Below are positions 1 to 4,743 of a stretch of DNA of 5,231 nucleotides, piece after piece. How positions within the stretch are numbered: position 1 is the stretch's first letter; each line of letters begins with the position of its first letter. The stretch lies in assembly GCA_027023145.1 (NCBI GenBank), contig JALVWV010000007.1:1-5231 (forward strand). Reading direction: 5' to 3'. Origin of the DNA: Campylobacteraceae bacterium. Its GTDB lineage: Bacteria > Campylobacterota > Campylobacteria > Campylobacterales > Sulfurovaceae. The position numbers and the translations under genes were made by a program. Under the pieces are notes generated by a model, which saw nothing but the letters and a program-made list of their open reading frames with translations, had not been told where the DNA came from and did no database searches.

Positions 1-9
1 GTGATAAGT

Positions 10-23
10 CGCCGATATGGCGT
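10..23. repeat. 14-bp direct repeat, copy 1 (3' flank of the DUF309 remnant)
   Basis: The 14-mer cgccgatatggcgt occurs here and again at 642-655, in the same orientation. The second copy sits 5 bp past the stop codon of the intact DUF309 gene, and this one overlaps the stop of the DUF309-like remnant. The core CGCC-GATAT-GGCG is itself a short inverted repeat. The simplest reading is that both copies are the same ancestral 3' flank, retained after duplication of the DUF309 locus. A target-site duplication around 24-641 is the alternative. Confidence 0.75.
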
Positions 24-46
24 TACGAAGCTGGAGCTTCGTAACG
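21..46. repeat. Perfect 26-bp palindrome
   Basis: The arms cgttacgaagct (21-32) and agcttcgtaacg (35-46) are exact reverse complements separated by GG. As RNA this gives an 11-bp stem with a 4-nt loop. It lies about 80 bp beyond the stop of the XRE regulator gene (126-455) and inside the end of the DUF309-like remnant. No U-tract follows the stem on either strand, so it is not a textbook intrinsic terminator. It could still act as a processing or stabilising hairpin for the leftward transcript, or be a palindromic repeat element. A perfect inverted repeat of this length is very unlikely by chance. Confidence 0.85.
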
Positions 47-118
47 AGTTGAAATGTCGTAAGGATTGATAAAATGGTATTTTAAAACGATAACGATAAA
101 GTCTGTGACCGTTTGCAT
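23..118 (-). pseudogene. Internally deleted remnant of a second DUF309 gene (31-codon reading frame)
   Basis: A leftward frame from ATG 116-118 to TAA 23-25 encodes 31 residues beginning MQTVTDFI; the intact DUF309 protein begins MTQTITNFI. Positions 68-116 align without gaps to 931-979 at 35 of 49 bases, in the same frame, with one codon missing just after the start. The end, DISTRYEAPA, weakly resembles residues 84-94 of the intact protein (ELTPLYREAEA). The bases after it match the intact gene's 3' flank (the 14-bp repeat at 10-23). This suggests a duplicate that lost about 65 middle codons and the C-terminus. It starts 7 bp after the upstream gene's stop, whose TAA runs into an AGGAGA sequence, but the spacing to ATG is unusually short. 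A translated short peptide cannot be excluded. Confidence 0.6.
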
Positions 119-125
119 TGTCTCC

Positions 126-455
126 TTACGCCACACTTTCTCCCAACCGATAATCCAGCAGATGGGGTTGGCGATCCAGGAGTTCAAGCAATATCATAGT
201 TGCGCCGGAGGGGCGACGCTGTCCCTGTTCCCATTGACGAACAGAAGAGGGGCTGACACCCAGCAGTTTGGCAAAAACCGTTTGGGAGAGATTGAGCTGT
301 TTGCGAATATGTTGGATTTGTTGAGGTTGTAGGGATACTTTGGCGACAGTGACTCCGAGTTTGTTCAGTTCCTTTTGAGTAAAAGAGACTGGAATGTCTG
401 CCTCGATCATGTCGGTGACAGTGGAGGCAATGGCTTCCTCGATATTTGCTCTCAT
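126..455 (-). CDS. XRE-type helix-turn-helix regulator, HigA/NadS-like antitoxin without adjacent toxin
   Basis: This 109-aa cytoplasmic DNA-binding protein has an N-terminal segment (about 1-40) followed by an XRE/Cro helix-turn-helix (about 43-95). The family signature is clear: IRKQLNLSQ, then FAKLLGVSPSSVRQWEQG (helix 2, turn and recognition helix), then RRPSG. This resembles the YiaG/HigA/NadS group (COG2944-like), whose members usually serve as antitoxin and autorepressor beside a RelE/ParE/HigB toxin. No toxin frame is visible on either side: the 205 bp upstream hold only promoter-like sequence, and a decayed DUF309 piece lies downstream. The start is supported by AGGAGA at 462-467, 6 nt before ATG. 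The bases around that site form a CCTATAGG palindrome (465-472) that could be an operator. It may be an orphan antitoxin or a stand-alone regulator; the fold is certain, the partner is not. Confidence 0.85.
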   Translation of the reverse strand: MRANIEEAIASTVTDMIEADIPVSFTQKELNKLGVTVAKVSLQPQQIQHIRKQLNLSQTVFAKLLGVSPSSVRQWEQGQRRPSGATMILLELLDRQPHLLDYRLGESVA

Positions 456-498
456 TTTGCTTCTCCTATAGGAACAAAAACTTCAATTTAAACACTTA

Positions 499-527
499 AT
501 TGTACCTCATTGTGATAGAGTTGTCAA
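499..527 (-). promoter_or_regulatory. Near-consensus sigma70 promoter for the XRE regulator
   Basis: On the minus strand there is an exact TTGACA (-35) at 522-527, a 17-bp spacer and TACAAT (-10, five of six) at 499-504. Transcription would start near 492, giving a leader of about 37 nt that carries the AGGAGA ribosome site. This is much stronger than the other promoters I can find in the window. Such strength is typical of autorepressed antitoxin or regulator genes, where the gene product binds its own promoter. The regulator therefore has its own transcript rather than depending on readthrough from the DUF309 gene. Confidence 0.8.
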
Positions 528-575
528 GTTTTTCTTTTGAAAAATTGTAACGAGTTTTGAGGATAAAGTGAAAAT

Positions 576-594
576 GTATGTCAAATTGTCATAC
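576..594. promoter_or_regulatory. 19-bp operator-like palindrome in AT-rich spacer
   Basis: GTATG-t-CAA-a-TTG-t-CATAC is symmetric about its central base, with eight of nine base pairs complementary. It lies about 50 bp upstream of the -35 of the XRE regulator promoter and about 67 bp beyond the stop of the DUF309 gene. The size and symmetry fit a dimeric repressor site, and the neighbouring XRE protein is the obvious candidate binder; that link is inference. The rest of the 205-bp gap (456-660) is AT-rich. It shows a small TCTCT-ATTG-AGAGA hairpin at 597-610, no credible ORF and no clear terminator. Confidence 0.5.
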
Positions 595-641
595 TTTCTC
601 TATTGAGAGATAGAAATTGGAGGTATTCTTGATGTATATAC

Positions 642-655
642 CGCCGATATGGCGT
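642..655. repeat. 14-bp direct repeat, copy 2 (3' flank of DUF309 gene)
   Basis: This copy is identical to positions 10-23. It sits 5 bp downstream (leftward) of the DUF309 stop codon. Its CGCC/GGCG arms could form a weak hairpin, but no T-run follows on the minus strand, so it is not a convincing terminator. Confidence 0.75.
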
Positions 656-660
656 GGTTG

Positions 661-984
661 TTATGCCTTGGGGCAAAACTCCTCATGTTTCCGATCAAGT
701 ACCGCTTCGGCTTCGCGGTAGAGCGGCGTCAGCTCCGACTCAACTATCCCGATCAATGGCCGGTACTTCTCAAACGTCTGCCATACCCGCCGGGCACCAT
801 CCGTTTTGCCCCGCAGGTGCAATCCGATGGCGGTGGTGCCGTTGATGAGCCCTTTTTGGAGGAGGGCTTCTTCGCGTTTATCTTCTTTTTTGAGAATCTT
901 CCATGAGTGTTCTAGTGTCTCATGCGCTTCGATAAAACGGTCTTCTGAAATTGCTGTGATAAAGTTCGTGATCGTTTGCGTCAT
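661..984 (-). CDS. DUF309 domain protein
   Basis: This 107-aa helical protein is almost entirely one DUF309 domain. The signature FIEAHETLEHSW (residues 17-28) matches the family's conserved AHE-LE--W helix. It is followed by LLQKGLINGT (41-50), the second conserved helix, and RGKTDGARRVW (58-68). The biochemical function of DUF309 is not established; the conserved His and Glu residues hint at ligand or metal binding, but that is unproven. There is no signal peptide or membrane helix, so it is probably cytosolic. The start is supported by AAGGA at 991-995, 6 nt before ATG. An upstream open frame ends in TAA overlapping this ATG (TAATG), suggesting past or present translational coupling to a gene between it and the VbhA-like antitoxin. 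It lies 96 bp after the antitoxin gene with no clear promoter of its own, so co-transcription is likely. A decayed second copy lies at 23-118. Confidence 0.88.
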   Translation of the reverse strand: MTQTITNFITAISEDRFIEAHETLEHSWKILKKEDKREEALLQKGLINGTTAIGLHLRGKTDGARRVWQTFEKYRPLIGIVESELTPLYREAEAVLDRKHEEFCPKA

Positions 985-1084
985 TATGTTTCCTTGTAAA
1001 ATCCATGTCGGATGAGGGTTTCAATTCCCGTGAGTTTGCCTCGAAAAGATTGTCGATAAGATCGTGGTCAAATGCAGAATTCAC
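984..1084 (-). pseudogene. Possible 33-codon microgene with a one-base frameshift, linking the antitoxin and DUF309 genes
   Basis: A GTG at 1082-1084 overlaps the antitoxin stop (GTGA) and opens a frame reading MNSAFDHDLIDNLF if GTG initiates. In the neighbouring frame, RGKLTGIETLIRHGFYKET runs to a TAA that overlaps the DUF309 ATG (TAATG). The frames join if one base is added in the four-T run (plus-strand A-run 1034-1037), giving a continuous 33-residue product coupled at both ends. Both junctions are classic operon overlaps and the composition is protein-like. The evidence is circumstantial: I recognise no family. Without the correction, the GTG frame continues for 54 codons into the DUF309 gene out of frame. 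Decay, a sequencing error or chance are all possible. Confidence 0.35.
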
Positions 1085-1308
1085 GCAGCGTCAATAAGAG
1101 ATGAAGTGACTTGGTGGAGTGATGCGGTGAGGGAGACTTGTCCCTGAGCAAGGTGGACGAGAGCGTCGATGTCATGATCTTCAAGGTTCATCCCCTCCAT
1201 TGCCATGGTTCCGATCGTCTCGCGGATGTTGCGGTACTGAACAGGGGTTAATACTTTTTGGTATCTGGCAAGGTATTTCAGGGAAGGTGTATCAAATATT
1301 GTGTTCAT
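1081..1308 (-). CDS. VbhA-like Fic-antitoxin family protein (orphan)
   Basis: This small 75-aa protein, predicted helical, contains TMAMEG at residues 34-39. That fits the Fic-inhibition motif [S/T]xxxE[G/N], in which the glutamate (here E38) blocks ATP positioning in the Fic AMP-transferase active site. The layout agrees with VbhA-type class I antitoxins: an N-terminal helix (about 23-37) leading into the motif as -IRETIGTMAMEGM-, then a second helix (45-55) and a G-Q-V-S turn. VbhA is a cytosolic partner of Fic toxins such as VbhT and is normally encoded directly before the fic gene. Here no Fic core (HPFxxGNG) follows; only 96 bp separate it from the DUF309 gene. A weak AAGGG-like site precedes the ATG, and a 12-bp palindrome lies 27 bp upstream. 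It could be an orphan antitoxin left after toxin loss or one acting on a Fic protein elsewhere. The assignment rests on motif and size. Confidence 0.6.
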   Translation of the reverse strand: MNTIFDTPSLKYLARYQKVLTPVQYRNIRETIGTMAMEGMNLEDHDIDALVHLAQGQVSLTASLHQVTSSLIDAA

Positions 1309-1334
1309 CGCAATAGCCCTTGTTTTCTTGTTGG

Positions 1335-1346
1335 TATGGTACCATA
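1335..1346. promoter_or_regulatory. 12-bp palindrome upstream of the VbhA-like gene
   Basis: TATGGTACCATA is a perfect palindrome in the 73-bp gap between the membrane-GNAT gene and the VbhA-like gene, 27 bp before the latter's ATG. The position suits an operator. I could not find a convincing -35/-10 pair around it, so the promoter for the VbhA-like gene is unresolved. One or so 12-bp palindrome is expected by chance in a window this size. Confidence 0.35.
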
Positions 1347-1381
1347 AATTCCATCAATGAGCTTTTCGGTGTGCGTCACCC

Positions 1382-2989
1382 TCACCCCTCCTGCGTCGAG
1401 GAGGAAACGGCGGGGAGGGTGTTGGGGCGGATGGCGCCTTTGGTTTTGCCCATGGTGTGGATCTCTTCGAAGACCAGCTCACCGTTGGATCGGTAGTGGT
1501 AGATGTGTTTGTAGCGACCGTTGATCGCGAAAATGAGGACGTAGTAGTTGTCCGGGATAGAATCGATGGTATGGATGGGGGCGATGGGGTCGTGGCGGTT
1601 GGTGAAGACAGGCTCTTCGGGATCGAGGGCAAGGTCGCTGATCATTTCGATGGAGAGGAGATCGGGGGTTTGGGTGCTGATGCGATGGATTGCCAGTGCC
1701 AGTGCCGCATCCCGGCTGAAAAAGACCAGTGTCTGATCGGGATCATCCAAGAGATTTTGGATCTGTTGACCCGCTTCGATCCAGGCTTTGGGACGTTGCT
1801 CGATGCGTCGATCGCGGATATAGAGGTGGCTGCCGGTGATGGTGTAAGAGTGCATTAGGATGCTGGGTTTGGGGACGAGACGGACGTCGCGGTTGCGCTC
1901 GAGGCGGTACAACTCAGAGTAGAGAGAAGCGGCTACTGCTCCCTGTGTAATCCAAAGGGTCAGCTTGGCATCGACTCGCAGTTGGTCGGGTATCGAGCGT
2001 GGCAACCGATAGACCATCTCATCGGAACGTCGCGTGCCTGGCAATCCCGGGTTGGACAGAGGGTGACCGCCATGGGATTGGGCAACCCGTTGGCTGGGGA
2101 GATTGTGCTGCGAGACGCGGTAGAGAAAGTAGTCACAAATCAGATGACGGGAACCCCAGGCGACCAGTGCACCGATCGCTTCGGTGCCGTATCCATGCCC
2201 CTGGGCATCTTCACGTAGCCAAATCCCCAGTTCTGGTCGTCGGGCATCGGTACGGGCATGGATGCCACATAGCCCAAGGAAGCGACCGGTTTGGGTATCC
2301 CGGATCGCCAGGACAATCTCTCGCCCTTTGGCTATCTGTATGAGTGTCTCCCGAAGAAACTGTTCGCTCTCAGCCGGAATCATGGGAGCCCGGGAGGTCA
2401 TAAATCGCGTCACCTCCGGCGTAAACGTCTCATAGATTGTATCCGCAAGGGAGAGGTCGATGCTCTCAAAATCGAGACGGTCGCTTTTGAGTGTAACGGT
2501 TGTCAAGTCGCCGGAGGTATCTGGAGTGAGAAAAAGTTGTTGCCAGGATGTGGGTATGATGCCACGTCGTTTTTGATGTCGGTCGATCACGTAGGCACCG
2601 ATCCCGCTCATGAGGGCGACAAATCCCATCACATCGCCGGGATGTCCGGGGACAAGATAAGCATGCAGCAGACCGTACGCACCCTCAAGTCCTACCCCAA
2701 GAAAGCCCATCTGGATCGCGCTTGGTCGGTAGCGGTATCGCAGCCCGACGAGGGTCACTCCGGTGAGGAACAACGGGACAAATTCGGAGATCAGCGCTGT
2801 CGTCCCAGTGTACATCCCGATCTGGAGAATATCGAGCAGGTGTAGTGGGTTGAAACCTTGGGATGCCCATTCGATCAGGGCGAACGTCCCCCCGAACAGC
2901 ACTGGAGGAACGAGGATGAAGAGGATGATCGACGTATCGACCAGCAGGGCGAGAAGGAGGAGGGGGATGAGCTTGACGATTTCTTCCAT
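1382..2989 (-). CDS. Four-helix membrane protein fused to a GNAT acetyltransferase and an unknown C-terminal domain
   Basis: This 535-aa protein has three parts. Residues 1-138 hold about four hydrophobic helices (roughly 8-38, 55-82, 92-112, 119-136), ending in the basic stretch RHQKRRG, which favours a cytoplasmic continuation. Residues about 165-330 form a GNAT domain of the RimJ/RimL type: TLKSDRLDF at the start, ELGIWLRE, then the acetyl-CoA loop QGHGYG (263-268), then N296-x-x-S299 and a GG turn typical of the C-terminal half. Residues 335-535 are a soluble region I do not recognise. The reaction is probably acetyl transfer from acetyl-CoA to an amine at the inner face of the membrane; the substrate is unknown. 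The ATG overlaps the mqnX stop (TGATG) and AAGG lies 7 nt upstream, so translation is coupled to mqnX. The frame is uninterrupted, so the fusion looks genuine. No terminator is evident after it. Confidence 0.82.
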   Translation of the reverse strand: MEEIVKLIPLLLLALLVDTSIILFILVPPVLFGGTFALIEWASQGFNPLHLLDILQIGMYTGTTALISEFVPLFLTGVTLVGLRYRYRPSAIQMGFLGVGLEGAYGLLHAYLVPGHPGDVMGFVALMSGIGAYVIDRHQKRRGIIPTSWQQLFLTPDTSGDLTTVTLKSDRLDFESIDLSLADTIYETFTPEVTRFMTSRAPMIPAESEQFLRETLIQIAKGREIVLAIRDTQTGRFLGLCGIHARTDARRPELGIWLREDAQGHGYGTEAIGALVAWGSRHLICDYFLYRVSQHNLPSQRVAQSHGGHPLSNPGLPGTRRSDEMVYRLPRSIPDQLRVDAKLTLWITQGAVAASLYSELYRLERNRDVRLVPKPSILMHSYTITGSHLYIRDRRIEQRPKAWIEAGQQIQNLLDDPDQTLVFFSRDAALALAIHRISTQTPDLLSIEMISDLALDPEEPVFTNRHDPIAPIHTIDSIPDNYYVLIFAINGRYKHIYHYRSNGELVFEEIHTMGKTKGAIRPNTLPAVSSSTQEG

Positions 2990-4209
2990 CAGAGAACCTT
3001 TTTCCCCTGGATGTATACAGTGGCGGCTTCCTGCGTATGCAGCAGCGTCTGAAGCGCGATCTGTTCGTCCCGTTCGACCCGCTCGGGCAGGGTGACGGTG
3101 ATGAGGTCGGCCGGAGCATCGGGGGCAATCCGACCGGCATCGCTGTGGAGTGCCCGGGCAGCATCGAGTGTCACGGCACGGAGGAAGCGCTCAGCCATCT
3201 TCTCAAGATCCCCCTGGTGGTGGAGCATCAGCGCCGCACGCAGCTCGTCCCAGAGGCTCAGTGACCAGTTGGAGCTGAGTCCATCGGTAGCGATGGAGAG
3301 GGGTGCGGTGATATCTTCGATGGGGAGGCGACCGCACCCCAGGAGGCGGTTGGAGCGGGGGCAGTGGGCGATGGTGTGGCCGTGCTCGGCCAGATACTCC
3401 CGCTCGGAGCGGGTAGTCTGAGTACAGTGGACGAAGAGCGTCGGATAGGTATCAAATGCATGGAGAAACTCATTGATGGACGTCACGGCACGCTCGGCAC
3501 CGAAAAACTTCTGAAAAAACCCGAGGAAACCACCGGCATGGGATTCGAGCCACTCCCGCTCATGGGGAGATTCGAGGAAGTGGGTTGAGAGGGGGAGCTT
3601 TTTTTCTTTGGCCAGGGCGATGGCTTTGGTTAGCAGCACCGGATGGACAGAGTAGGGGGCGTGGATGGCGATGGCGGGGGCGATGCGCTCGGAGGGATCG
3701 GTGTGGAAGCTGTGGTTGAGCCGCTCGAGGAAATCGCCGTAGAGTGCATCGGCTGTCGCGGCCGAAGAGCCGATGAGTTCGTTGAAGTACGTCACGCGCT
3801 GAGGGGCACGCCGGCATACTTCGAGATCCCCGCCGAAACTGCTGATGGCTCCGAAATGGGTGATCCCGCTGCGGAGCATGGTTTCAACTGCCGCTTCCAT
3901 CGTGGCATTGTCACAGCGTGCGACGAGCTCATCGCGGTGCTTGATGACACTGTCAAGCCAGGTCATGAAGTCGCCGTAGGTCAGTTCTGTCCGGTGGGCT
4001 GAAAATTCAAGATGGACGTGGGTGTTGATCAGACCGGGGAGCAGGACGGTGTGGGGTGGGGTGCGGACGATCTCCGCTTCGGGGTAGCGTGCCGTGAGGC
4101 GGTCGGGGGCACCCAAGGCAAGGATCGTCTCGTCAAACGCTACCGCTTGGTCGCTCACAAACCCATCGGGGGTAAAAATATGATCGGCTATGAGGATTTT
4201 GATGGACAT
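2989..4209 (-). CDS. mqnX: Aminodeoxyfutalosine deaminase-like amidohydrolase (menaquinone synthesis)
   Basis: This 406-aa protein belongs to the amidohydrolase superfamily, SsnA/chlorohydrolase branch (COG0402). Metal-site motifs appear in order: NTHVH (H64, H66) after PGL, HAPYSVH (183-189), STHFLES (H210, E213), H261 in FVHC, CPRSNRLLGCG (283-293), and ATDGLSS (D309), the last metal ligand. Length and motif spacing fit a full enzyme. In Campylobacterota this clade deaminates aminodeoxyfutalosine in the futalosine route to menaquinone, the respiratory quinone of these bacteria; the substrate is inferred from lineage and neighbourhood rather than from specificity residues. It is cytosolic. 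The start is supported by AAGGG at 4218-4222, 8 nt before ATG, and by a promoter with an extended -10 at 4252-4260. It is divergent from aroQ and translationally coupled to the membrane-GNAT gene. Related names are mqnF and 'aminofutalosine deaminase family hydrolase'. Confidence 0.87.
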   Translation of the reverse strand: MSIKILIADHIFTPDGFVSDQAVAFDETILALGAPDRLTARYPEAEIVRTPPHTVLLPGLINTHVHLEFSAHRTELTYGDFMTWLDSVIKHRDELVARCDNATMEAAVETMLRSGITHFGAISSFGGDLEVCRRAPQRVTYFNELIGSSAATADALYGDFLERLNHSFHTDPSERIAPAIAIHAPYSVHPVLLTKAIALAKEKKLPLSTHFLESPHEREWLESHAGGFLGFFQKFFGAERAVTSINEFLHAFDTYPTLFVHCTQTTRSEREYLAEHGHTIAHCPRSNRLLGCGRLPIEDITAPLSIATDGLSSNWSLSLWDELRAALMLHHQGDLEKMAERFLRAVTLDAARALHSDAGRIAPDAPADLITVTLPERVERDEQIALQTLLHTQEAATVYIQGKKVL

Positions 4210-4213
4210 CTAA

Positions 4214-4242
4214 TCGACCCTTAATCGCTATTTAAATAGAAT
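4214..4242 (+). promoter_or_regulatory. Candidate promoter for aroQ and the peptidase gene
   Basis: TCGACC (four of six to the -35 consensus) at 4214-4219 and TAGAAT (five of six to -10) at 4237-4242 are spaced by 17 bp. Transcription would start near 4249, leaving about 24 nt of leader with AAGGA at 4262-4266. An alternative -10, TATTAT at 4251-4256, would leave almost no leader and is less likely. Confidence 0.45.
4228..4239. promoter_or_regulatory. 12-bp palindrome in the divergent promoter region
   Basis: CTATTTAAATAG is a perfect palindrome lying between the start codons of mqnX and aroQ. It overlaps the candidate -10 of aroQ and the predicted leader of mqnX. It could be a shared operator for both directions. 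It is AT-rich, so chance symmetry is a real alternative. Confidence 0.3.
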
Positions 4243-4251
4243 AGTGCCCAT

Positions 4252-4260
4252 ATTATACCA
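4252..4260 (-). promoter_or_regulatory. Extended -10 promoter for mqnX
   Basis: On the minus strand TGGTATAAT gives a consensus TATAAT (4252-4257) with the extended -10 TGn. The -35 position (4275-4280, ATTTTC) is poor, which is common when an extended -10 is present and in Campylobacterota generally. A start near 4245 gives a leader of about 36 nt before the mqnX ATG. Confidence 0.6.
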
Positions 4261-4272
4261 TAAGGAATTGAA

Positions 4273-4734
4273 ATGAAAATCGTCGTCATCCAGGGTCCCA
4301 ACCTCAACATGCTCGGGCACCGTGAACAGCACATCTACGGCCCCATGAAACTCGAAGAGATCCATGAGCAGATGAAGCACTTCGCCACTGAAAACAACAT
4401 CGAAATCGAATTTTTCCAGAGCAACCTCGAGGGGGAGTTGGTCGATCGCATTCAGGAGTGTATGGGGGACGCCAACGGCATCATCATCAACCCCGCTGCC
4501 TACAGCCACACCTCCATCGCCATCCGTGATGCCATCGCGGCGGTAGAGCTGCCGGTGATTGAGGTACACTTGACCAACATTCACGCCCGCGAAGAGTTCC
4601 GTCGTCACAGTATGACCGCAGAGGTCGTCGCCAGCGTCATTGCTGGCATGGGGCCGTTTGGCTACCATCTGGCTATGATCGGTATGACCCAGATCCTCAA
4701 TGAAATGGCTGCTTCTCAACAAGCCCAAGGCTAA
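4273..4734 (+). CDS. aroQ: Type II 3-dehydroquinate dehydratase
   Basis: This 153-aa protein is the usual full length for the small, dodecameric type II enzyme that converts 3-dehydroquinate to 3-dehydroshikimate in the cytosolic shikimate pathway to chorismate. All key elements are present: GPNLNMLG (8-15), R17 and the catalytic IYG tyrosine (Y22) on the active-site lid, INPAAYSHTS (72-81) with N73 and the catalytic H79, EVHLTNIHARE-FR (97-110) with H99 and R110, and GPFGY (127-131). AAGGA lies 6 nt before the ATG. The peptidase gene follows after 9 bp, so the two are one operon. Chorismate also feeds the futalosine pathway of the divergent mqnX. No anomalies seen. Confidence 0.97.
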   Translation: MKIVVIQGPNLNMLGHREQHIYGPMKLEEIHEQMKHFATENNIEIEFFQSNLEGELVDRIQECMGDANGIIINPAAYSHTSIAIRDAIAAVELPVIEVHLTNIHAREEFRRHSMTAEVVASVIAGMGPFGYHLAMIGMTQILNEMAASQQAQG

Positions 4735-4743
4735 GGCGTACTG

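Noticed and set aside
21..46. Integron attC site or intrinsic terminator
   Set aside because: The ends do not match the RYYYAAC/GTTRRRY core sites, there is no integrase or cassette array, and no T-run follows the stem on either strand.
66..332. An 88-codon plus-strand frame opposite the XRE regulator
   Set aside because: It is antisense to a clear helix-turn-helix gene with promoter and ribosome site. The apparent protein is the mirror of those codons.
10..655. Transposon or MITE bounded by the 14-bp direct repeats
   Set aside because: There is no transposase and no terminal inverted repeats, and 14 bp is long for a target duplication. Both copies sit at the same place relative to DUF309 sequences, so a shared ancestral flank explains them better.
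700..720. TACCGC/GCGGTA inverted repeat
   Set aside because: It lies inside the DUF309 coding sequence, has a 9-nt loop, and encodes an ordinary helical stretch (YREAEAV), so no separate function is supported beyond its possible relation to the palindrome at 21-46.
985..1080. Residual Fic toxin after the VbhA-like gene
   Set aside because: In none of the three minus-strand frames is there anything resembling the Fic core HPFxxGNG or a typical Fic start, and only 96 bp are available.
1378..1412. Short CCTCC/GGAGG hairpin at the end of the membrane-GNAT gene as a terminator
   Set aside because: It is only a 5-bp stem inside the coding sequence and no T-run follows it in the transcribed direction.
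1457..1858. A 133-codon plus-strand frame, and others up to 184 codons within 1982-2845
   Set aside because: All are antisense to the membrane-GNAT gene, whose domains are recognisable. They show no motif and no convincing ribosome site.
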